DNA of 8,732 bases from Sulfurovum sp. (GTDB taxonomy: Bacteria > Campylobacterota > Campylobacteria > Campylobacterales > Sulfurovaceae), in the NCBI GenBank assembly GCA_015663065.1, contig DQSX01000241.1, positions 1-8,732 of the forward strand. Reading direction: 5' to 3'. This document shows positions 1 to 5,390 of the stretch, in pieces (positions within the stretch are counted from its first letter, which is position 1; the number at the start of each line of letters is the position of its first letter). The translations under genes and the position numbers were made by a program. The notes beneath the pieces were generated by a model that saw only the letters and a list, made by a program, of their open reading frames with translations, did not search any database and was not told the DNA's origin.

Positions 1-1
1 C

Positions 2-193
2 ATTCAAAACATCTATAACTATTATGTAGCCTATACAATGATGAACATCCAAAGAGAGGCAAAGTTAAGAGCCAAAATTGCACTCTTCAATGATATAAAA
101 GATAAAAAACGTTCTGATCTTTCTGCAAAAGAGAAAGAGATCAGAGAAGAGTTGGCTTTGCTTTTCAATACCAAGGTTGACGTTAAAAATTAA
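2..193 (+). CDS. 3' end of an unrecognised protein (partial)
   Basis: An open frame enters from the left edge and ends at TAA 191-193, giving 63 residues. The visible part starts IQNIYNYYVAYTMMN and turns into a highly charged, lysine- and glutamate-rich segment likely to be helical or coiled coil (about residues 17-57), ending TKVDVKN. There is no transmembrane segment, cysteine motif or other signature in this tail, so no function can be given. It was accepted as coding because the frame is open across the whole available stretch, its composition is protein-like, and the opposite-strand gene begins only at its stop. Its stop overlaps by 11 bp the stop of the convergent cytochrome gene. The start and most of the gene lie outside the window. 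Confidence 0.6.
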   Translation: MQNIYNYYVAYTMMNIQREAKLRAKIALFNDIKDKKRSDLSAKEKEIREELALLFNTKVDVKN

Positions 194-1292
194 AATGTTC
201 TTTTTTGAATTCATGGAACTCAGTTGAAGTCCTGTCTTTTTCAAGACCCAGTGTTTTCAGGGCTTTGGGGTTGACAAGGAACCAGCCAAGAATCACAGTG
301 ACCTTGTCCCCTTTTTGGATCTTGAAATCATAAGGTACGGCTCTTTTTTCATTTGCCTGGATCATGGTATCTTTTAGGGTAGTGGATGCTGCCCACGGCA
401 TGGCGGGTTTTCCATTATGCCCGATGACTCTGGCAAACTTTGTCTCTTTCAATGGTATGGTTTTCCCTTCTCTTTCGATGCTGACCTTTAATACTGCTTG
501 ACGTAGAGGATGAAGAAGCAGGGCATGGGAAGTACGGTTGTCTATATTGACAATGAAATTGTCTATTTGACGCAGCAGTGAAATGTCCACATACTGTGTC
601 AGCATATTGCTGTGAAAATGCGCTCCGGCAAAACCGTGAAAAGCGTGTTTTTCAGTCTCATGCATGTCTGAGACAGATCCCTCTACTTTTTGCATATGAC
701 AGGAGACACAGTTGGCACCGTTAAGTTCATTGTCAATGTTGGTAGAACAGACATTCAGCCCGTGTTTGTTCATTTTGTGAGAGTGACATCCTATGCAGAC
801 ATTTCCGTTTTGCATATGTTCATTGTTCTTTTTTTCTATACCATGGAAAGGGGACTCAATGTTGTTTTTCAGTGTACCAAAGTAATTTTTCTCTTTTTTA
901 CTGATGATGTTCGTATTGTGTTTTTTATGCAGTGCTATACTCTCAATACGATGACAGTAGGCACAGCCTATGCCCTCCTGGTGTGTTTTATTCTTTGCCA
1001 GAGGAAGGGCTTTTTGCCCTTTGGTCTTCATAGCATTTAAATTGTCAGCAGCTGGGGTATGGCATTTTCCGCAACCGTAGCGTTCCTGTTTTAGATTTTG
1101 TGGATGTTTATCCCAGACAGATGCATGGATAGGGTCTTTTTGCGGTGTGGAGTTGGCATGCATGGATCCTGTAAATTCACTGTATATCTGAGAGTGACAG
1201 GCTTTACATTCCTCATTGGAAGCAAAATGATGCGCCGTATCGTTGGCGAACAGTAAAAAGGGGAGCATGAGTAAAAACAAAAATAATTTCAT
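183..1292 (-). CDS. Exported pentaheme c-type cytochrome (cytochrome c554-like family)
   Basis: The 369-residue product begins with a classical signal peptide (MKLFLFLLMLPFLLFA, likely cleaved after Ala16), so it should act in the periplasm. Five CxxCH heme c attachment motifs lie at residues 29-33 (CKACH), 74-78 (CGKCH), 110-114 (CAYCH), 166-170 (CIGCH) and 195-199 (CVSCH). Many other histidines could serve as distal ligands, including a cluster near 216-227 (HAFHGFAGAHFH). A lone Cys182 is not part of a heme motif. After about residue 230 there are no hemes, and the remaining 140 residues look like a beta-rich C-terminal domain. The motif layout recalls the multiheme cytochrome c554/hydroxylamine-oxidoreductase-like superfamily, but the substrate cannot be told. 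The start is supported by GAAGG (complement of 1299-1303) six bases before ATG. No partner oxidoreductase gene is adjacent, so it may be an electron carrier or a stand-alone enzyme. Confidence 0.88.
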   Translation of the reverse strand: MKLFLFLLMLPFLLFANDTAHHFASNEECKACHSQIYSEFTGSMHANSTPQKDPIHASVWDKHPQNLKQERYGCGKCHTPAADNLNAMKTKGQKALPLAKNKTHQEGIGCAYCHRIESIALHKKHNTNIISKKEKNYFGTLKNNIESPFHGIEKKNNEHMQNGNVCIGCHSHKMNKHGLNVCSTNIDNELNGANCVSCHMQKVEGSVSDMHETEKHAFHGFAGAHFHSNMLTQYVDISLLRQIDNFIVNIDNRTSHALLLHPLRQAVLKVSIEREGKTIPLKETKFARVIGHNGKPAMPWAASTTLKDTMIQANEKRAVPYDFKIQKGDKVTVILGWFLVNPKALKTLGLEKDRTSTEFHEFKKEHFNF

Positions 1293-1298
1293 AAAATA

Positions 1299-1326
1299 CC
1301 TTCAAGTCAAATTAGTTTATATTATA
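1299..1326 (-). promoter_or_regulatory. Possible promoter -10 box and RBS of the cytochrome gene
   Basis: Read on the minus strand, TATAAT occurs at 1326-1321 and GAAGG at 1303-1299, the latter six bases before the ATG. No convincing -35 hexamer is visible at the right distance, as is common in AT-rich Campylobacterota promoters. A TATAAT can arise by chance in such AT-rich sequence, so only the RBS is firm. Confidence 0.35.
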
Positions 1327-1372
1327 ACTAAAATAACTTATACAAATAGATATCAGAAGGATATGCACTCTT

Positions 1373-1401
1373 TTTAAATATTAACTGCATTAGGGTATAA
1401 T
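1373..1401 (+). promoter_or_regulatory. Probable sigma-70-type promoter of the dapC gene
   Basis: A perfect TATAAT lies at 1396-1401, with a weak TTTAAA -35-like hexamer at 1373-1378 and a 17-bp spacer. A T-rich tract just upstream fits the weak -35 and AT-rich style of Campylobacterota promoters. Transcription would start near 1408, giving a leader of about 25 nt. AGGG at 1424-1427 is a modest ribosome binding site five bases before the ATG at 1433. Confidence 0.5.
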
Positions 1402-1432
1402 TTCCCACTAAAATATAAAAAATAGGGCAATA

Positions 1433-2572
1433 ATGAATTTTGAAACTTACCCTTTTGAGAAATTGGCGAAACTTCTTGAAAATGTAGAACCCAACACAGC
1501 CTATGAAGCACTCTCTCTGACTATCGGTGAACCGCAATTTGCTACACCACAGTTTATTTTAGATGCCTTGAACAGTAATACGTCACTGCTTAACAAGTAC
1601 CCAAAAACAGCAGGGGAACCGATACTTCGTGAAGGCATGTTGACTTACCTGAAAAAACGTTTTGATCTGACCCTGGACAATAGGCAAATTATTCCTACTT
1701 TTGGAACCAGAGAAGTATTGTTCAACTTCCCTCAGTTTTTACTGCATGACATAGAAGATCCGGTGATGGTCTTCCCCAACCCTTTTTACCAGATCTATGA
1801 AGGGGCTGCAAAAGCATGCAGGGCTGAAGTCATTTATCTGAACTTGAATGCCGACAATAATTTTCAGCCTGAAGTGGATGAAGCAGCTTTGGCAAAATCA
1901 GATTTTGTCATCTTGAATTCACCCAACAATCCTACCTCTTCAGTGATGATGCTGGAAGATCTGAAAAAATGGGTTAAATTGGCACTCAAACATGACTTTG
2001 TGTTGATGAATGATGAGTGTTATGCAGACCTGTATCTACATGAACCGCTGCCTTCTTTGCTGAATGCCAGTTTGGAAGTCGGTAATGGAGATTTTAAAAA
2101 TATTCTGGTTATTAACTCCATCTCTAAACGCTCTTCTGCTCCGGGGTTACGTTCCGGGTTCATTGCAGGAGATGCAGAAATCCTCAAAGGGTATATGGTC
2201 TACAGAACCTATGTCGGCTGTGCTTCACCACTGCCTCTGCAGGAAGCTGCTGCGGTTGCCTGGGCAGACCAGGAACATGTATCTGTGTTTAGAGAAAAGT
2301 ATAAAAATAATTTTGAAGTAGCCAAAGAAGTCTTGGATGTAGATGCCCCTGAAGCAACATTTTATATTTGGTTGAAAGTGGATGATGAAATAGCCTTTAC
2401 CGAAAAACTTTACAGGGAGTACAACTTGAAAGTGATCCCTGGTTCATTTCTTGGACGTGAAGGAGAGGGTAAAGGGTATGTCAGGCTGGCACTTGTCTAT
2501 GAAGCAGAGAAAACAAGAGAAGCGTTGCAACGCATTGCTGCGTTGAGTGAGGAATTAGCAATTAGGAATTAG
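1433..2572 (+). CDS. dapC: N-succinyl-diaminopimelate aminotransferase (DapC-type, PLP fold type I)
   Basis: This 379-residue class I/II aminotransferase most likely exchanges amino groups between N-succinyl-L-2-amino-6-oxopimelate and glutamate in the succinylase route to diaminopimelate and lysine, in the cytoplasm. Visible signatures are the substrate-side GEPQF (residues 32-36), NSPNNPT (162-168), NDECYADLY (193-201, with Asp194 and Tyr197 contacting PLP), the Schiff-base lysine Lys232 in SISKRSSAPGLRSG (229-242), and Arg351 in GYVRLAL for the substrate carboxylate. The SKRSSAPGLRSGF block and the YPFEKL amino end resemble the H. pylori protein annotated as DapC (from memory). An aspartate or other amino acid aminotransferase cannot be excluded. 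Its last residues (LAIRN) are encoded by a 14-bp tandem duplication, so the C-terminus looks recently altered. The downstream murC makes a cell-wall precursor role coherent. Confidence 0.8.
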   Translation: MNFETYPFEKLAKLLENVEPNTAYEALSLTIGEPQFATPQFILDALNSNTSLLNKYPKTAGEPILREGMLTYLKKRFDLTLDNRQIIPTFGTREVLFNFPQFLLHDIEDPVMVFPNPFYQIYEGAAKACRAEVIYLNLNADNNFQPEVDEAALAKSDFVILNSPNNPTSSVMMLEDLKKWVKLALKHDFVLMNDECYADLYLHEPLPSLLNASLEVGNGDFKNILVINSISKRSSAPGLRSGFIAGDAEILKGYMVYRTYVGCASPLPLQEAAAVAWADQEHVSVFREKYKNNFEVAKEVLDVDAPEATFYIWLKVDDEIAFTEKLYREYNLKVIPGSFLGREGEGKGYVRLALVYEAEKTREALQRIAALSEELAIRN

Positions 2573-2578
2573 CAATTA
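2551..2578 (+). repeat. Perfect 14-bp tandem duplication across the dapC stop codon
   Basis: GGAATTAGCAATTA at 2551-2564 is repeated exactly at 2565-2578. The first copy codes for the end of the aminotransferase and the TAG stop (2570-2572) lies in the second copy. With one copy only, the same frame would run on to a later stop near 2610. The unit holds smaller near-repeats (AATTAGCAATTAG), which is typical of short intergenic repeat families. Confidence 0.9.
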
Positions 2579-2584
2579 TTGTAT

Positions 2585-2608
2585 GTATTGCTTTGCAATA
2601 CTTTTATT
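2585..2608 (+). terminator. Possible rho-independent terminator after dapC
   Basis: GTATTGC (2585-2591) and GCAATAC (2595-2601) form a perfect 7-bp stem with a TTT loop, followed by CTTTTATT. It begins 12 bases after the dapC stop. The stem has only three GC pairs and the T tract is interrupted, so it would be a weak terminator. The TTGC-NNN-GCAA core is also found in the larger hairpin at 2639-2681, so it may instead be part of a repeat element. Confidence 0.45.
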
Positions 2609-2638
2609 AATTAGAGAAAATAGGAAATAGAGGGGTCT

Positions 2639-2681
2639 GGTGATTTGTGATTTGTTGCAAGGCAATGAATCATGAATCACC
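2639..2681 (+). repeat. 43-nt intergenic inverted repeat (20-bp stem, 3-nt loop)
   Basis: The arms 2639-2658 and 2662-2681 pair along all 20 positions around the loop AAG (2659-2661), with 16 Watson-Crick and four G-U pairs when read as plus-strand RNA. The left arm contains GTGATTT twice in tandem (2640-2646 and 2647-2653) and the right arm contains GAATCAT then GAATCAC, so the stem is itself built from 7-nt repeats. There is no T tract after it, so it is not a standard terminator. It lies in the leader or intergenic region of the next gene. Confidence 0.8.
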
Positions 2682-2684
2682 TGA

Positions 2685-2695
2685 CGCCCTCGGCG
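2685..2695 (+). repeat. Small GC-rich hairpin ahead of the next gene
   Basis: CGCC (2685-2688), loop CTC, GGCG (2692-2695) form a 4-bp all-GC stem three bases before the AAGGA ribosome binding site at 2699-2703. It abuts the 43-nt hairpin and stands out in an otherwise AT-rich spacer. It could affect ribosome access or simply be the edge of the same repeat element. Confidence 0.5.
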
Positions 2696-2709
2696 AATAA
2701 GGAAAGATA

Positions 2710-3312
2710 ATGGAAATGCCTGAAATACATGTAGAAGAGTTAAAAAAAGACCCGGAGTTCTTAGCCAATATTAAAAGACTTGAGCAGGAGTGCAAAGAAG
2801 AAGAGAGTATAGCCAAAGGGTACCAGCTCCTCGATGCACAACTGGTCATAGAAGCACCAGAAGATGAGATCAATGAAGTGTTCACCTTCATTGTCAATAC
2901 AGCCTTTGACAAACTGGCAGAGTACCTCTCTACGCACAAGTCATTTGATGTAAACAATGACATAGAAGAGAGAGCCATTGCCCGAGCGATTTACGAACAT
3001 GCCATTCAGCGTTACTCTGAAAATGACAAAAAAGGTGCAAAAGAGATGTTTCTGGTCTTGTATCATACTATCGACAATCCAAAACTAAAAGATGCCATGA
3101 TGATACATGCCTGTGCAGTAATGGCAGGGAACAGTTTTGAGAACTTCATAGAAGAGATGGTGGATGTACGTGGCATTGATGAGACGGACCCTTTGGCATT
3201 CTTCATTCAAACCTTTGTCCAGCCCAATGACATTTTACTCACAATGTTTGCCAAATATGTGAAAGAGGGTGAAGATGCGTTGAAAGTTTTAGAAGAAAGT
3301 AGGGAGGCATGA
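2710..3312 (+). CDS. Conserved-looking acidic helical protein of unknown function, upstream of murC
   Basis: The 200-residue product is soluble-looking, rich in Glu and Asp, and appears almost entirely alpha-helical. It has no signal peptide, no transmembrane segment and no catalytic motif that I recognise. The first 35 residues (MEMPEIHVEELKKDPEFLAN and on) could form a coiled coil. The middle (about 85-145) alternates short amphipathic helices in a way that could suit a helical-repeat or scaffold fold. The start is supported by AAGGA at 2699-2703, six bases before ATG. Its TGA stop is two bases from the preferred murC start, and murC's ribosome binding site lies in its last codons, so the two are almost certainly co-transcribed and translationally coupled. 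This suggests, but does not show, a link to peptidoglycan synthesis or to MurC itself. Confidence 0.85.
   Translation: MEMPEIHVEELKKDPEFLANIKRLEQECKEEESIAKGYQLLDAQLVIEAPEDEINEVFTFIVNTAFDKLAEYLSTHKSFDVNNDIEERAIARAIYEHAIQRYSENDKKGAKEMFLVLYHTIDNPKLKDAMMIHACAVMAGNSFENFIEEMVDVRGIDETDPLAFFIQTFVQPNDILLTMFAKYVKEGEDALKVLEESREA
3302..3307 (+). promoter_or_regulatory. Ribosome binding site that decides the murC start
   Basis: GGGAGG at 3302-3307 lies seven bases before ATG 3315 but only one base before the in-frame ATG at 3309. Normal spacing favours 3315, giving the amino end MKKYKIHFIGIGGIG, which also matches the usual beginning of MurC proteins. Confidence 0.7.
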
Positions 3313-3314
3313 GT

Positions 3315-4637
3315 ATGAAAAAATACAAAATACATTTTATAGGTATTGGGGGAATCGGTCTCTCTGCATTGGCAAAGTTTTTAACCAATGATGGTCACAA
3401 AATTTCAGGTTCTGACATTAAGCAGACAGAGATCACCAATGATCTTGCGACAAATTTTGCTGCGAAGATCACTATTCCTCACCATGAAGATGCTGTGGAA
3501 GGGGTAGATATTGTTGTCTATTCTGCAGCAGTACGACCTACAAACCCTGAATATCAAAGAGCCAAAGAGTTGGGTATTACACTCTTTTCACGTAAAGAGG
3601 CATTGGTATATATACTTAGAGAGAAAGAGGTCTATGCTGTGGGCGGTGCACACGGAAAAAGTACTACTTCGGCAATGTTGGCTTCCATCATGCCTGAAAC
3701 AAATGCACTCATAGGTGCGATATCCAAAGAATTTGGTTCAAATGTACGAAACTACCCGAATAATAAAGTGGTCTTTGAAGCAGATGAAAGTGATGAGAGC
3801 TTTTTGAACTCCAATCCTGCACTTGCCATAGTGACCAATGTGGAACCTGAACATATGGAGTATTATGAGTATGATGAAGAGCGTTTTTACAATGCCTATA
3901 AAAACTTTTTATCATTGGCAAAGGTTAGAGTGATCAATGCAGAAGATGAATTTTTGGCTTCATTGGAGATGGAGAGTATAAAACTATACCCTTCTAAAGA
4001 TATACGTAATATTGAGTTTGTATTGATAGAAGGAGAGCCGCATACAAGGTTTGAATTTTTGGACTTCGGTTCTTTTGATGTCTTTGGTTTTGGTGACCAT
4101 ATTGCACTGGATGCGGCTTTGGCTATTTTGGCTGCACTTGAACTGGGTGAAGAGTTAGAAGATATTCGTTCCAATATGCTGAATTACAAAGGTATCAAAA
4201 AACGTTTTGATATTGTACAGAATCAGGAAGATATGGTTGTCATAGATGATTACGGCCATCACCCAACAGAAATAAAAGTGACGATGCAATCTCTTCAGGC
4301 ATATAAAGAGTTGCGTGGTTTTAATGAATTGAATGTTATTTGGCAGCCACATAAGTATACAAGAACCATAGATAATCTTCCTGCATTTGTAGAATGTTTT
4401 GAGGGTGTAAATGAACTGATCATCTTACCCATCTGGTCAGCAGGTGAACTGCCAATTGAGATCGATCTGAAAGGGGCTTTCAGTAGATATAAACTTCTTA
4501 TGGCAGACTCAGTAACAAAAGAAGACTGTATGGTGAAAGTGTATAAAGACGGTCATGTAATACGTGCTTACGATAAAGGACTTGTGACTTCATTCGGTGC
4601 AGGAGATATTACCTACCAGATACGTGGTGAGGCATAA
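3315..4637 (+). CDS. murC: UDP-N-acetylmuramate--L-alanine ligase MurC
   Basis: MurC uses ATP to join L-alanine to UDP-N-acetylmuramate, the first step of the peptidoglycan stem peptide, in the cytoplasm. Numbered from the ATG at 3315 (440 residues), the amino-terminal nucleotide-sugar domain opens with HFIGIGGIGLSALAKF (7-22). The ATPase domain has the P-loop GGAHGKSTT (110-118), the acidic block EADESDESF (155-163) and NVEPEHMEYY (175-184). The C-terminal ligase domain carries DDYGHHPTEI (311-320) and WQPHKYTRT (343-351). The protein is shorter than the E. coli enzyme (about 490 residues), as expected for Campylobacterota. An alternative start at 3309 would add two residues and overlap the preceding stop by 4 bp, but its ribosome-binding spacing is poor. 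A hairpin terminator follows within three bases of the stop, so murC ends this transcription unit. Confidence 0.95.
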   Translation: MKKYKIHFIGIGGIGLSALAKFLTNDGHKISGSDIKQTEITNDLATNFAAKITIPHHEDAVEGVDIVVYSAAVRPTNPEYQRAKELGITLFSRKEALVYILREKEVYAVGGAHGKSTTSAMLASIMPETNALIGAISKEFGSNVRNYPNNKVVFEADESDESFLNSNPALAIVTNVEPEHMEYYEYDEERFYNAYKNFLSLAKVRVINAEDEFLASLEMESIKLYPSKDIRNIEFVLIEGEPHTRFEFLDFGSFDVFGFGDHIALDAALAILAALELGEELEDIRSNMLNYKGIKKRFDIVQNQEDMVVIDDYGHHPTEIKVTMQSLQAYKELRGFNELNVIWQPHKYTRTIDNLPAFVECFEGVNELIILPIWSAGELPIEIDLKGAFSRYKLLMADSVTKEDCMVKVYKDGHVIRAYDKGLVTSFGAGDITYQIRGEA

Positions 4638-4639
4638 AC

Positions 4640-4663
4640 AAAGAGAGCATTTTGCTCTCTTTT
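4640..4663. terminator. Bidirectional rho-independent terminator between murC and the adk-like gene
   Basis: Positions 4640-4649 pair with 4653-4662 in a perfect 10-bp stem (core AAGAGAGCA/TGCTCTCTT) around a TTT loop. On the plus strand the stem runs into a T tract (4660-4663), terminating murC. On the minus strand the complement of the upstream A-rich bases gives CTTTGTTTATG, and the hairpin begins about five bases past the stop of the convergent gene. One element therefore plausibly serves both genes. Confidence 0.85.
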
Positions 4664-4666
4664 GGA

Positions 4667-5239
4667 TTAAAAACTGGTACAGATACTTTCAAGGTATGTG
4701 TCAATATCATTGATGACCGCATCAAGCTCTTTCTCTCCGTCAATGACCTTCAAAATATCTTTTTTTGAATAGTGTGCTTCTATTTCTGCCAGTGATGCTT
4801 TATAGGATGCCATCTCATGTTCGAATATCTCTTCGGATCTGCCTGATGCAAGCCAACGTCTTTTTGCAAGATCATCATTTACCTTGATCTCAAGAACAGA
4901 CATGACATCGATCTTGTCATGGGTGAAGATGTAGTCACAAAAGTACTGTAACTGTTTCTCTTTCCCCGGGAATCCGTCAAGCAGTACAACTTGTGTCGGT
5001 GCTGCATTAATAGCAGATACAATAATCTCTACCACAGCCTGTGTAGGTACCAGGTTCCCTTTTTCAACAAAGCTCTTTGCAATAATCCCGACCCCGGTAC
5101 CTTTTTTGATCTCCTCTTTAATAAGATCACCTGTAGAATAGCTTGTTACTTTTCCTGCATGTTTCTCAGAGATCATTTTGGCATCCGTCGATTTTCCTGA
5201 TCCCGGTGCTCCGATAAGCAAAATTAATTTTTTTGGCAT
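4667..5239 (-). CDS. adk: Adenylate kinase-like nucleoside monophosphate kinase (divergent)
   Basis: The 190-residue cytoplasmic protein has the P-loop GAPGSGKST (10-18), STGDLIKEEI (35-44) and VLLDGFP (85-91), which place it in the adenylate kinase family (ATP + AMP to 2 ADP). Its length fits the short-LID form of Campylobacterota. Several arginines that bind phosphates in classical Adk appear replaced: the Arg after TGDxx is Lys41, DGFPR reads DGFPG (Gly92), and the region after KRRWLASGRSEE (126-137) lacks the usual second Arg and has HEM where NRM or similar is expected. These comparisons are by eye and from memory. It could be the housekeeping enzyme of a divergent lineage or a paralogue with altered specificity. 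The start has AAGGA (complement of 5248-5252) eight bases upstream. It is convergent with murC and divergent from frdCAB. Confidence 0.82.
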   Translation of the reverse strand: MPKKLILLIGAPGSGKSTDAKMISEKHAGKVTSYSTGDLIKEEIKKGTGVGIIAKSFVEKGNLVPTQAVVEIIVSAINAAPTQVVLLDGFPGKEKQLQYFCDYIFTHDKIDVMSVLEIKVNDDLAKRRWLASGRSEEIFEHEMASYKASLAEIEAHYSKKDILKVIDGEKELDAVINDIDTYLESICTSF

Positions 5240-5269
5240 TACTCTGTCCTTCGTAATAATATATCTCTT

Positions 5270-5275
5270 ATTATA
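5270..5275 (-). promoter_or_regulatory. Possible -10 box of the adk-like gene
   Basis: TATAAT reads on the minus strand at 5275-5270, about 30 bases before the ATG and about 18 bases before the ribosome binding site. No clear -35 hexamer is seen at 17 bp. The surrounding sequence is very AT-rich, so the call is tentative. Confidence 0.4.
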
Positions 5276-5345
5276 TCAGATTAAGCGTAAAAATATGAGA
5301 TAAAAATATCTTCTGCCAAAAGATAGTCTGTTTTTTATAACTTTT

Positions 5346-5370
5346 TGTGGAATTTTGTTATAATTCCACA
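5346..5370. promoter_or_regulatory. Perfect palindrome (candidate operator) over the frd -10 box
   Basis: TGTGGAATT (5346-5354) and AATTCCACA (5362-5370) are exact inverted copies separated by seven bases. The right arm covers the last three bases of the frd -10 box and reaches the expected transcription start. It lies before that start, so it should act as DNA rather than as an RNA hairpin. The position suits a repressor or redox/respiratory regulator that blocks RNA polymerase. No specific regulator is identified. Confidence 0.6.
5356..5364 (+). promoter_or_regulatory. Extended -10 promoter of frdCAB
   Basis: TGTTATAAT at 5356-5364 is a perfect TATAAT (5359-5364) with the upstream TGN of an extended -10 element. 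The -35 region (5336-5341, TATAAC) is poor, which extended -10 promoters tolerate, and a T tract (5331-5336) lies upstream. Transcription would begin near 5371, leaving a leader of about 20 nt before the frdC start. Confidence 0.6.
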
Positions 5371-5380
5371 TTAAATAAAA

Positions 5381-5385
5381 AAGGA
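5381..5385 (+). promoter_or_regulatory. Ribosome binding site that decides the frdC start
   Basis: AAGGA at 5381-5385 is five bases before ATG 5391 but runs into the in-frame ATG at 5385. The second ATG is therefore the likely start, giving MPQNDSTVELL. Confidence 0.65.
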
Positions 5386-5390
5386 TGGCC

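Noticed and set aside
690..1040. Plus-strand open frame (116 codons) with a hydrophobic look, opposite the cytochrome gene
   Set aside because: The minus strand carries five CxxCH motifs and a signal peptide. The plus-strand frame is the shadow of His- and Lys-rich codons.
2639..2681. Large hairpin as a rho-independent terminator of dapC
   Set aside because: No T tract follows on either side, and the smaller hairpin at 2585-2601 with its T-rich tail is the better terminator candidate.
2573..2709. Possible short CRISPR-like array because of repeated 7-mers and 14-mers
   Set aside because: Repeats are too short and directly adjacent, there are no unique spacers of constant length and no cas genes.
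3309..3314. murC start at the upstream ATG (ATGA overlap with the preceding stop)
   Set aside because: The GGGAGG ribosome binding site is only one base away from this ATG, while ATG 3315 has a normal seven-base spacing and the usual MurC amino end. The difference is only two residues.
5298..5311. Small palindrome AGATA-AAAA-TATCT upstream of the adk-like gene
   Set aside because: Arms are only five bases and made of A/T-rich sequence in a very AT-rich spacer, so chance is a sufficient explanation.
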